In this document: in pieces, positions 11,761-20,664 of the stretch | How the letters are laid out: each line of letters begins with the position of its first letter | Position numbering within the stretch: the stretch's first letter is position 1 | Assembly (NCBI RefSeq): GCF_963678635.1 | Contig: NC_087068.1 | Location: 26,352,318 to 26,416,317 of the forward strand | Source: Symsagittifera roscoffensis | Taxonomy: Eukaryota > Xenacoelomorpha > Acoela > Convolutidae | Reading direction: 5' to 3' | Length of the DNA: 64,000 bases | Notes under the pieces: model-generated | Databases searched by the model: none | What the model saw: the letters and a program-made list of their open reading frames with translations, nothing else | Told to the model about the DNA's origin: nothing | Position numbers and translations under genes: made by a program

Positions 11761-12462
11761 ATATTTCAAATTTGGATCGCTTGAATAGCTGGCAAAGAAA
11801 TTTTTCGAGTTGGTGCGTTTTATGAAATATTTTGAATTAACTTATATCTTGAAAAACGTAATTAGCAGAAAAACTGAATTTTTGCAAGATGATTCGGTCG
11901 ATAAAATTACTTTGTTTTTTTTTGTCTCGCTTCATGATACAATTCGAAAGCGTCTCATTCTTTGAATAGATTGAGTTGAAAAATTGAATTTTTTTCTCGC
12001 AAAACTATTTAAGAAACATATACGATTATATTAAAATTTAATTGTTTCGATGGTGTCATTAAAAAATTCAAATATTCTGTCAACCGCAATTTGCTTCATG
12101 ACATAAATTTTTCATGGCTTAACAGCTTGCATTGAAACCCTTTAACCTTAAGAAACAAATGATTCAAAGAAACAACTAGGAAAGTTTCGATGTTCCTCGC
12201 TCGAAAAGCTAGTTTAGAACCATTTTAGAGCAAGCTTAGGTCTTTTTCTATTTGATGAAATTTTGATGCATCCCATTGACAATTTCTTAGCATACAAAGA
12301 CGCATTTTTGATTGCTACTAACAAGCACTAGAAACATTATACCAAAATGAACATTATTCGAGTGAAAACAACAGAATAGACCAATCCAATTAGGCTCTCA
12401 GTTATTCCGACCGATCTATGAAAATGCCGAATAAATCTGACTCTAGCATGCCTCAGATATAG
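11761..12462. other. AT-rich flank of the LTR element, nothing recognised
   Basis: It ends with the left copy of the 4-bp target duplication ATAG (12459-12462). Confidence 0.6.
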
Positions 12463-12872
12463 TGGAACCTGATCTAAACTACATTTTATGATTGGATAAA
12501 TTAGATATTTTACCAATGTAAAGTATTTAATATTAACCAATCATGATCCATCTAACTAACAATCCACTTATTTGTAAGTGCTGAAATTACTTGTAATTTC
12601 AGCACCAGAGAGATTTGAATTTAACTTAAAAATTAGTTGAACTCTCCCGAGTACTTCAGCAGCCGCAATAAACCAGTATACCCTAGATCTATTGAGCCTA
12701 GCAGAGACTAGTTAAACAACCTGAGACTAGATAGTATAAGAGTAAGATTAGGATCGGTATTAGACTAAGAAGTTGCACGAATCTATCCGGCCGAAAATAA
12801 GATAGCGTGACGAGCAGACGGTGTACCCTATCCGAAATCACTCTATGAGTTATACCCATCGGTCCTAACTCA
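12463..12872 (+). repeat. 5' LTR
   Basis: 410 bp, TGGAACC...AACTCA, matched by 30960-31369. It contains a polyadenylation signal AATAAA at 12667-12672, a TATA-like TATAAGAG at 12735-12742 and a perfect inverted repeat at 12578-12605. U3/R/U5 limits cannot be set from sequence alone. Confidence 0.93.
12578..12605. promoter_or_regulatory. Perfect 13-bp hairpin inside the LTR
   Basis: GTGCTGAAATTAC (12578-12590), loop TT, then GTAATTTCAGCAC (12593-12605). The same structure is present unchanged in the 3' LTR at 31075-31102. Confidence 0.85.
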
Positions 12873-14120
12873 TCTGGTGCGACCATAAGTCTCGAACAAG
12901 ACCTTAATAGCTTAGCATTAACCAATAATAGATTAGAATTTAGACAAAACATTTACAAAATGTTATACGACAATAATTTAATCGAAATGTCTCTACGACT
13001 CAATAGATCAGAGCCAATATTCCGAACGATAACAGAACTACCCGGAATTGGAAGAAGACCTGGAACCAGAGACGACATACGACAAAGCAGAAACTTACCA
13101 TATAGTTATATGATAGTTCGGCAAAAGCCAGAACAAACTTTTGTATTTAGAATACTACTAGCAATGAATTTAGATTTTCATTTGCAAACATAAAATTTTG
13201 AAGTCAATCTTCAAAATCATTTCAGGCGCTAAACAAAATTATTAATATACAATAACGATTGATAAAAAGATCTCAGATCGTTTTCCTAAATTCTGCAGTA
13301 ATATACAAAACATGTTTGAAAAATATTTATTGAAAAATCAAAATAAAAATTAGTAGCATGACAATAAATGGTTAGTAATTATAAATCATCCTGTTGTTCC
13401 AGCTTCATCGCCTAAACATAACAGCAATCATAAGCTCACTAATATCATAAAAATACTAAATCTATTCTTTACACAAATTTAAAACATTTTAAACTTAAAT
13501 TCACTTAATTTTAAAATCAGATCATCAAGGCTTATCCTTGGATCTTAAATCATTTTCTATTTAATTAAATTTAAAACTTGATCATCAAGGCCTATCCTTG
13601 GATCAAAAAGAACAACTTTGTTCTCCCCCACCCACTTAACGAGTGTCTAACGACCTCAAACGTCGATTCACTATCCAACCCTTTCTAAAAACCCAGGACT
13701 AATAGAAATTTTTGAACAAAACTAATCATTCAAATTAGGATAAACAGTGAAGAACTTCGGTTATTCATCCTTCACTTGATCCCCCCTCTTACCAGACCCA
13801 GGATAAATCTTAGACTTAGTAAGTTTAAAATAGTATCTAACGAACTACTCGCGTTCTAATTATACCTGAACCCTGTGGATCGATTTACTATTCTCCAACC
13901 CTGAACACAATCACTACCCTTAAGTAAGATTAAGTAAGTTAACACCTTAGCTTATACTAGCCACGAGAAAGTATAAAATCATTCTTCGGAATCGATATAC
14001 TTTTCTCCCCAACCCTGAACAAATAGACCCAGGTTAGGCTAACAAAAAAATCGTAAGGACTAACAGTTTAAGCAAATAGAAATCATTTAACAACCTTTTG
14101 CATCCGTCATCCTAAACCTT
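12873..14120 (+). promoter_or_regulatory. Long structured leader with repeated modules and splice donors
   Basis: 1.25 kb between LTR and first large ORF. Two 25-nt near-palindromic copies lie 60 bp apart at 13520-13544 and 13580-13604 (core ATCAAGG, CYTAT, CCTTGGATC), each able to fold through CAAGG/CCTTG. Downstream are three related modules around CCAACCCT (13675, 13895, 14009), two of them CCAACCCTGAAC, preceded by CGATTYACTAT-like text in the first two. Donor-like GTAAGT words occur near 13819 and at 13934-13939. A 77-codon frame at 12960-13193 is present but unsupported. Such leaders hold packaging signals and the major splice donor in retroviruses; that role here is inference. Confidence 0.55.
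12875..12892 (+). promoter_or_regulatory. Candidate tRNA primer-binding site
   Basis: Two bases after the 5' LTR the sequence begins TGGTGCGACCATAAGTCT. TGG pairs with the CCA end of a tRNA, and the position is right for a minus-strand primer site. I could not match it confidently to one tRNA isotype. Confidence 0.5.
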
Positions 14121-14588
14121 ATGTCATTTAAAAACCTAGGAAATAAACAAACAATCGTTTTACACAATTGTGAAAAAAATAACAAAAAATACGACCTTGT
14201 AATCACACCTCATACACAAACAGTTGGATACATTAGAACAAAACGACAAACATTAAAGAGAAAAATAATAACTAAACAAAGACAAATAACACGAAAAAGA
14301 TTTTCAAAAAATCGAAACGCATTTTCAGAATCAGAAACTAATAGTTTAGACGAACTTTATAAACTAAAAGAATCAATAGATAAAAATTGCCCAATTCACG
14401 ATCAATTATATTTCTCTGACTCAGAAACAACTTCAAATTCATCAAAAAGAGGAAAAAGAAGAATAAAAAAGCAGTATAAACACAAACCAGTACATTTATA
14501 CAATTGGAATCAACCAATTAGACACATTGATAATTACATATTAACAGTCATCGAACGAAAAAATGAGCTCAACGCACACCCCAGGTGA
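14121..14588 (+). CDS. Basic leader protein, Rev-like layout (unknown family)
   Basis: 155 residues, the first large ORF of the element, overlapping the Gag start by 26 nt in another frame. The first third is highly basic, with an arginine/lysine-rich stretch around residues 38-65 (RTKRQTLKRKIITKQRQ and TRKRFSKNRN). Next comes an acidic/serine patch with a leucine-spaced segment SLDELYKLKESI, then a second basic cluster SKRGKRRIKKQYKHK. No enzyme motif, signal peptide or membrane segment. A basic RNA-binding/nuclear-localisation region followed by a leucine-rich, export-signal-like segment resembles the architecture of retroviral RNA-export regulators, but there is no clear sequence homology. 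It could equally be a nucleic-acid-binding Gag accessory protein. Confidence 0.55.
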   Translation: MSFKNLGNKQTIVLHNCEKNNKKYDLVITPHTQTVGYIRTKRQTLKRKIITKQRQITRKRFSKNRNAFSESETNSLDELYKLKESIDKNCPIHDQLYFSDSETTSNSSKRGKRRIKKQYKHKPVHLYNWNQPIRHIDNYILTVIERKNELNAHPR

Positions 14589-17172
14589 AGAAAGTCCAGA
14601 TGATGATGATATTTTCCCCTTTATCGTAGATGCAACCACTGATAGAGGACAGCATATATTCTGTAAAAATTTACTCTTAAATTTGTTTGAACCCGGAATC
14701 AGTCCATGTAAAACAGAGTTCCCAGATGTAAAAATCAAAAGACAAATTATCGATCACTATCTAAAAGATATATGTAACCTAACACAACAATACGGAATCT
14801 ACTCCATAGAATTCAGCTCACCAAACCAGAATCACAGTAAATATATAATTCAAACAGACGACCTTGATTTAGAATTCTCAAAAGTATTCTCAGAATATAT
14901 AAAAAGCATCCAATATCATAACTCACAAAGAGCAAACTCCATATTCACCAATGAAGTTTTTGCGATAATATATAGTTATATCTCGATATTAGAAAACGAA
15001 ATCCAGATACCAAATGTCTCACCGACAGAAACATCTAAAAATATAAGAGTACGACATGAAATCACACTACTCTCTAGTTTTCTAAATATAATTAAAGAAA
15101 ATTTCACGAAAGATGAAGTTTCACAACATACAAAACACGACTTACAAAAAATCTTGGCATGGTTCATAATAGATTATTTCACACATAATATTGATTTAAT
15201 TTCACAAGCAAGAAAAAATTTTAGACCCCAAAACTCAAACGATGATACTGCCATCACAGAACAATCAGACTATGTTTGGGACCCCGAATGGTCTCATCCC
15301 GCATCCATAAACTTCCCACAATCAATCTCAAGTCAAGCAATAAGTACGATATCTTATGTAAGAGATTATGTTCGAGTAATACCATTAACCATTGATGCAA
15401 CACCATTAAACTATAATACATTTTTACCCGATATGCAAAATAATAGTTTAAACTCTACAGTCATACACAATGAAAACCTCAATGGAACTAGGAATCTTAC
15501 TCAACAAGATATCCAGACACCATCACACTTCATAAATGAAGAAATCGTACACACAACAACTACACAACAGAGTATTTCACCAATACGTCCAAACTTAACA
15601 ACACCAAGAAATACAAATCCTTCACAAACACAGGTAACATTACAATCAACCGTTAAACCTTCGGTTGCCCCAAAATATTCACACATGGATTACCAAACAT
15701 ACAGACCCATGACAATACCGCCAAAAACACGCAAAACGTTCACTAGAAACAACTTTGCAGACTATAATTATAATTACACACATCCATCAAAAACAAATTA
15801 TCAACCACAAAAAAATTTTAGTAATTATACAAGATCTCGAAACTGGGATAACCCAATGGCACCACCTAATTCAGTAAATTTCCAAACAAATTCACATCCT
15901 CCACAGGATCGTAGTGAAAACTATCCATTTTTTCAACAAAATAAAAATAAAAAACAAACATCTTATCAAATGGATTACTTATCCTCAGATGATGATTTCT
16001 TACAACCAGATATATTTACACCCTATAATCAAGAATATCGTGGACAAGGAATACAGAAACCACATACATATCATAGAATTTTTTCTCCACAACCAATAGA
16101 TACACAAAATCAACAACCAATTCAACAACAAAACCCAATTAATACACAATCTTTTCAACCAATTCAGCAACAAAACCCAATGATTGCAAACTCGTACCAA
16201 CCAGCACAAATGCAAAATGAAATACCACTCCCATATTATCTTCAACAACACGAAATAACAAGAAATCAACTTTCAAATTTTTCTCAAATGCCAAATGCAG
16301 CAGAATCATTACAAATGACGATGAATCCATACCTTATGGGTGGATCATCAATAACATCAAATAAACCTTTAATGGTATTCACAGGAACAGACCCTGAATA
16401 TTCTGTAGAAGACTATTTAAATGCAGTCACAGCAAATTTGATTTTAAATATAGGACCTGAACCAATTAATACGCCACTACATCAAAACTGAATACATCGA
16501 CGCACAGCGTTAATACAAACAACTCTAGATGGCGCAGCCCAAAAATGGTTTTCAGTATTGCCTATAGAAATAAAATCAAATTGGAAAAGATTTACACAAG
16601 AATTTTCAAAAATGTTTGACTCCGAAAGAAACAAACAACAACAAAGAGTTTTATGTAATGAAATTCGCAGATTACCAAACGAAACCATCAAGCAATTAGC
16701 AGTACGAATCGAAACACTAGTTCGAAAAGCATATTCATTAAATACACATGACTATAAAAACACAAAGATGACACAAATCTTAATGATGACCTTAACACCA
16801 CAATTAAGGAAAATAGCAATAAAAAAGAGAGCATCCCATCCTTCGTCAATTCGAGAACCCGATTTAGATTTTCGAAAACTAGTAGACAAACTAGAACAAG
16901 CAGAAATCACAATGAAACTCGAAGAAACGGAAAATCTGAAATTACAATACGTTAACAGAATTGAAACAGCTTCCACAAATATAAACAATATACAGGAATC
17001 AGATACAGATCTCGTTGAAAAAATCACTGAAATACTCAATATTTACGAAAAACACCCAAACTTTAAAGGCAAACCATCTTTCAAAAAATGGTGTAATTAT
17101 TGCCGACGATACGGACATAGTATTTCTGAATGTAGACAAAAACAGCAAGACAATCAAAATAAACCTCAATAA
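14563..17172 (+). CDS. gag: Gag, interrupted by an in-frame TGA
   Basis: Structural capsid/nucleocapsid protein. The frame opens at ATG 14563 and, apart from one TGA at 16489-16491, stays open to TAA 17170-17172. The N-terminal half is A-rich coding sequence with low-complexity, Gln/Asn/Pro-rich repeats (QQPIQQQNP, QPIQQQNPM) near residues 515-550. The retrotransposon-gag domain spans the TGA: just after it come RTALIQTTLDGAAQKWF, the QEF region and RLPNETIKQLAVRIE. A single zinc knuckle CNYCRRYGHSISEC (CX2CX4HX4C) lies at 17092-17133, at the extreme C-terminus. The TGA falls inside the conserved domain, so it is more likely a recent nonsense mutation or suppressed codon than a natural end. 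The TAA is followed in the same frame by the pol ORF. Confidence 0.85.
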
Positions 17173-17205
17173 TATAAAGAACCAAATAAATCAATCTATC
17201 AATAC

Positions 17206-20200
17206 ATGAAAAAAGATCAAAATCTACCGAACAAAACAGTCTACAGCAACAACAGTTCAGGAAAACCACTCCCGAACAATACAAATTATACAAAAAATCA
17301 ATCACCATATAACTCAAGTTATAGAGGAAGATCACCAGAACGAAGAAACACGCATAATTCATCACAAAATCACTACAATAGACCAAATAGTCGAAATAAC
17401 TACTCCAGATCACATTCAAATACACAACGATTTGTTTCTAGATCTAATTCCCAATCAAGAAATAATTATTATCCAAACAATCAATCACGAAATTCATCAT
17501 ACAATAGGAATAGAAACTACTCCAATAATCGGAATAGAAGTTATTCAAACAACCGAAACCAGAATTACCCGAACAATCAATCAAGGAATAACTCATATAA
17601 TAGATCGAACTATAACAGACCAAACAATAATTACCAAAACAGATCGCGAAATAATTCACAAAATCGACACTCAAGTTATAATAATCGTTATAGAAATTAT
17701 TCCCAATCACCACACCGGAATAATAATAACTATAATAATTCTAATAATCGCCACAGAAGTAGTACACCTAAACATCAAAGACATATTAATCAAGTACAAT
17801 CTAATCCAGAAACAACATCAGACCCTCCAGGTATTGATGACACAGTAACTGATACGTTACAACTCAATCAAATAAACTGTGGATCATCAGATTCAGAAAG
17901 CGATGCAGAAAACACTCTCTCCATCAACATGATAAAAGTCGAAAATGACTATGAACCTGTTATATATGAAGAACCTTTTTCATCACACATATATGAGAAT
18001 CAATCAGAACTCCTTCACAATTATTATATTGAACCCGTCCATTCCACACCGACGACACAAAAAACTAATGAAATTAACACTACAAACCAACCCAATGAGA
18101 AAGAAAAAACAAAATGCTTGAATACAAATCACATCTATCAAAACATACAAAAAGAACAACCCAAAGAAAAAATTTGGACAATACCATTTCTTTTGGAAAG
18201 TCCAAAAAGCAAAGAATTTCAACCACCAGATCTTGAAATTGATTTTTTAATTGATTCAGGAGCAGAATCAAATATAATAAACATTCCCACATGGAATGAA
18301 ATAAAAACCTTACACCCAAAGCTAACACCTCTTGAAACCTCCAGCAAACTAGCAACAGCACAAGGATCAACATTAATAAACTACGGAAAAATTCAATTAT
18401 TTCTTCTCCCCACAAGAACAATGGAGCAAAACAAAATTTTAACCAAACCATTTAAACAAATATTCCATATCACTGATATTAAACACAATATCATTGGAAT
18501 ACCATTTATCTCTAAATATATACCAACAATCAACATCTTGAATAGTAAAATATTAATCAAAGATAAATATACAAAAACAAAAGACACATCCCTAACATTT
18601 TTTCAAAGATTAAATAAACAACCACCATTTTTTTCAAAATTTTACCCAATATATAACCAACAAAAAAAACACTTGAAACCACTATCAGGAAACATCTATA
18701 ATTTTTCAATCAAACAAGTTCACCAATATGATAAAAAACAAAACAAACAAAAATTTTATATGTCAGATTTTGAATTCAAACCTATTCATAAGTTTTTCAA
18801 AATCACAATTTCATCAATAAAATATTTGAAAAACTCGAATTCAGATATTATTTCCTTACATATATACAACAATACACCTTACCAAGTAACATTACCTTTA
18901 GGACTTTTAGGCTATTGCGAAACCAACGCTACAATATCACCAATACACGAAAAAGCATATCGTGTAAAAAATATACTCCAATTACTAGATATTTGCCAAT
19001 CCACAATCCTTAATGAAGAATTATCTATAAATAATATAATAAGTAACGAAAACAGAAATACGGATTATTTCACAAAAACCCCATATTTCAAACCTACATT
19101 CAACATAAGTAACTACACAGAGAATCAACAGAAATTTTTAACAATGTTTAATTTCCAACATTCACAAATAACACAAGACGAATTTGAAAAACTAGCAAAA
19201 CAGCTAATTAAATATTCATCAGTCTATGCAACATCCAAATTTGATGTTGGCAAAATCAGCTCATCACTACATCTCCCATTAAAACCAGACGCAGTTTTCA
19301 AAAAACAAAGAGCAATTAAAGTACCAATTCACTTACACGATAAAGTGAACAGATTACTCGACATTTTAGAACAATACAACATTATATCACCAGTAAACAA
19401 AGAGGAACAACCAAAAGGCAACACATTTATCAACCCTGTTATCATTCTAGCCAAAGGAGAATCATTAAAAATTGTTCTCGATGCTAGATACCTCAACTCA
19501 CTCATAGATGAATCAAAGTGTAATTGGCCCATTGAACCAATACAAGTTATTTTAACAAAAATAAACGGAAAATACTTTACCACCGCCGATATGAATAGTG
19601 CATATAATCAAATGCCATTAGATGAACAATCACGACGCTTAACACAATTTGTTATTGGAAATCAACAATACGAATTCAACCGCTTATTCTATGGAATATC
19701 CATAGGACCAGCAGCATTTTCAGCTTTTATGAGCAAAATTTTTCGACCACTAATACTCAAGAAAAATGCAATCACCTATTTAGACGATGTTTTTATGCAA
19801 TCACAGACAAAAGAGGAAATGTTCAATGTTTTAGAACAATATCACCAAATACTTCAGAACGAAAATCTGAAGGCCGCCCCCGATAAATCACACTTCTTTT
19901 TGACAAAAGTTAAATTCTTAGGGCATAATATAGAAAGAAAAACAATCACTCCATTGAAATCACGTATAGACGATATTCAAAAACTCCAACCACCAACAAA
20001 TAAAAAGAAAATCCAAGAATTCCTTGGAATGTTAAACTTTTTAAGCAAATATGTTTATAAAATGCAATTATATCTACGACCATTCTATAACATACTTAGA
20101 CAACAAAATAATTTTGAATGGAATACAGAACATCAAGCACGGTTTGAAGAAATTAAAAAACTTCTAACTGAACAAATTTCAAACACAATTCCAGATTCAA

Positions 20201-20664
20201 ATCAACCATTTTATGCAATGTGCGATGCTTCGAACTTTGGCATCGGCGCAGCATTATTACAATCACATAATAGTACAAATAAAATGAACCTCATATCAGC
20301 AAATTCTCGATTATTCACTCAAGCAGAGCTACGACTCTCAACTCTAATGAGAGAATGTACAGCAATAATATATACACTAACAGAATATGAATTTCTGATA
20401 CTTGGATCAAAACATCCCACAGTTCTATTCACAGACCATAAACCAATCATCTTTCTTTTTACACAAAAGTCTAATCCAAACCACCGAGTTTATAGATTTC
20501 AACTCATTTTAATGAAATTCCCAAACTTACATATAGTTTGGACCGCAGGAAAAAATCTTGCATTACCAGACACCTTAAGTCGAAATACGCCACCTGAATT
20601 ACTTACACGAAAAACCACAGTTGAAATACCCAAAAACATAAAATTCTACCTTGCAGAAAAATGA
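17206..20664 (+). CDS. pol: Pol part 1: protease, reverse transcriptase, RNase H
   Basis: 1152 residues in the same frame as Gag. Only one TAA and ten sense codons separate the Gag stop from the ATG at 17206. Residues about 40-190 are a disordered Asn/Arg/Ser/Tyr-rich tract with repeated RNYSNN and NNQSRN words, probably RNA-binding. The aspartic protease has FLIDSGAESN (catalytic Asp at residue 350). RT follows: VLDARYLNSL, TTADMNSAYNQMPL, FYGISIGPAAF and the active site YLDD at residues 858-861. RNase H starts at FYAMCDASNFGIGAALLQ (first Asp 1007) and includes the TDHKP block and a C-terminal LPDTLSR. The order PR-RT-RH is typical of Ty3/gypsy. It ends in TGA (20662-20664) and overlaps the integrase frame. 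Confidence 0.93.
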   Translation: MKKDQNLPNKTVYSNNSSGKPLPNNTNYTKNQSPYNSSYRGRSPERRNTHNSSQNHYNRPNSRNNYSRSHSNTQRFVSRSNSQSRNNYYPNNQSRNSSYNRNRNYSNNRNRSYSNNRNQNYPNNQSRNNSYNRSNYNRPNNNYQNRSRNNSQNRHSSYNNRYRNYSQSPHRNNNNYNNSNNRHRSSTPKHQRHINQVQSNPETTSDPPGIDDTVTDTLQLNQINCGSSDSESDAENTLSINMIKVENDYEPVIYEEPFSSHIYENQSELLHNYYIEPVHSTPTTQKTNEINTTNQPNEKEKTKCLNTNHIYQNIQKEQPKEKIWTIPFLLESPKSKEFQPPDLEIDFLIDSGAESNIINIPTWNEIKTLHPKLTPLETSSKLATAQGSTLINYGKIQLFLLPTRTMEQNKILTKPFKQIFHITDIKHNIIGIPFISKYIPTINILNSKILIKDKYTKTKDTSLTFFQRLNKQPPFFSKFYPIYNQQKKHLKPLSGNIYNFSIKQVHQYDKKQNKQKFYMSDFEFKPIHKFFKITISSIKYLKNSNSDIISLHIYNNTPYQVTLPLGLLGYCETNATISPIHEKAYRVKNILQLLDICQSTILNEELSINNIISNENRNTDYFTKTPYFKPTFNISNYTENQQKFLTMFNFQHSQITQDEFEKLAKQLIKYSSVYATSKFDVGKISSSLHLPLKPDAVFKKQRAIKVPIHLHDKVNRLLDILEQYNIISPVNKEEQPKGNTFINPVIILAKGESLKIVLDARYLNSLIDESKCNWPIEPIQVILTKINGKYFTTADMNSAYNQMPLDEQSRRLTQFVIGNQQYEFNRLFYGISIGPAAFSAFMSKIFRPLILKKNAITYLDDVFMQSQTKEEMFNVLEQYHQILQNENLKAAPDKSHFFLTKVKFLGHNIERKTITPLKSRIDDIQKLQPPTNKKKIQEFLGMLNFLSKYVYKMQLYLRPFYNILRQQNNFEWNTEHQARFEEIKKLLTEQISNTIPDSNQPFYAMCDASNFGIGAALLQSHNSTNKMNLISANSRLFTQAELRLSTLMRECTAIIYTLTEYEFLILGSKHPTVLFTDHKPIIFLFTQKSNPNHRVYRFQLILMKFPNLHIVWTAGKNLALPDTLSRNTPPELLTRKTTVEIPKNIKFYLAEK

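Noticed and set aside
12960-13193. 77-codon ORF in the leader of the large element
   Set aside because: No recognisable features and short; may be an upstream ORF but cannot be supported.
16404-16507. Intron removing the Gag TGA
   Set aside because: The only candidate donor and acceptor would delete 103 nt, shift the frame and remove conserved Gag-domain residues.
17432-17848. 138-codon plus-strand ORF inside pol
   Set aside because: A shadow of the Asn/Arg/Ser repeat region in another frame; its Ile/Thr-rich composition is an artefact of the repeats.
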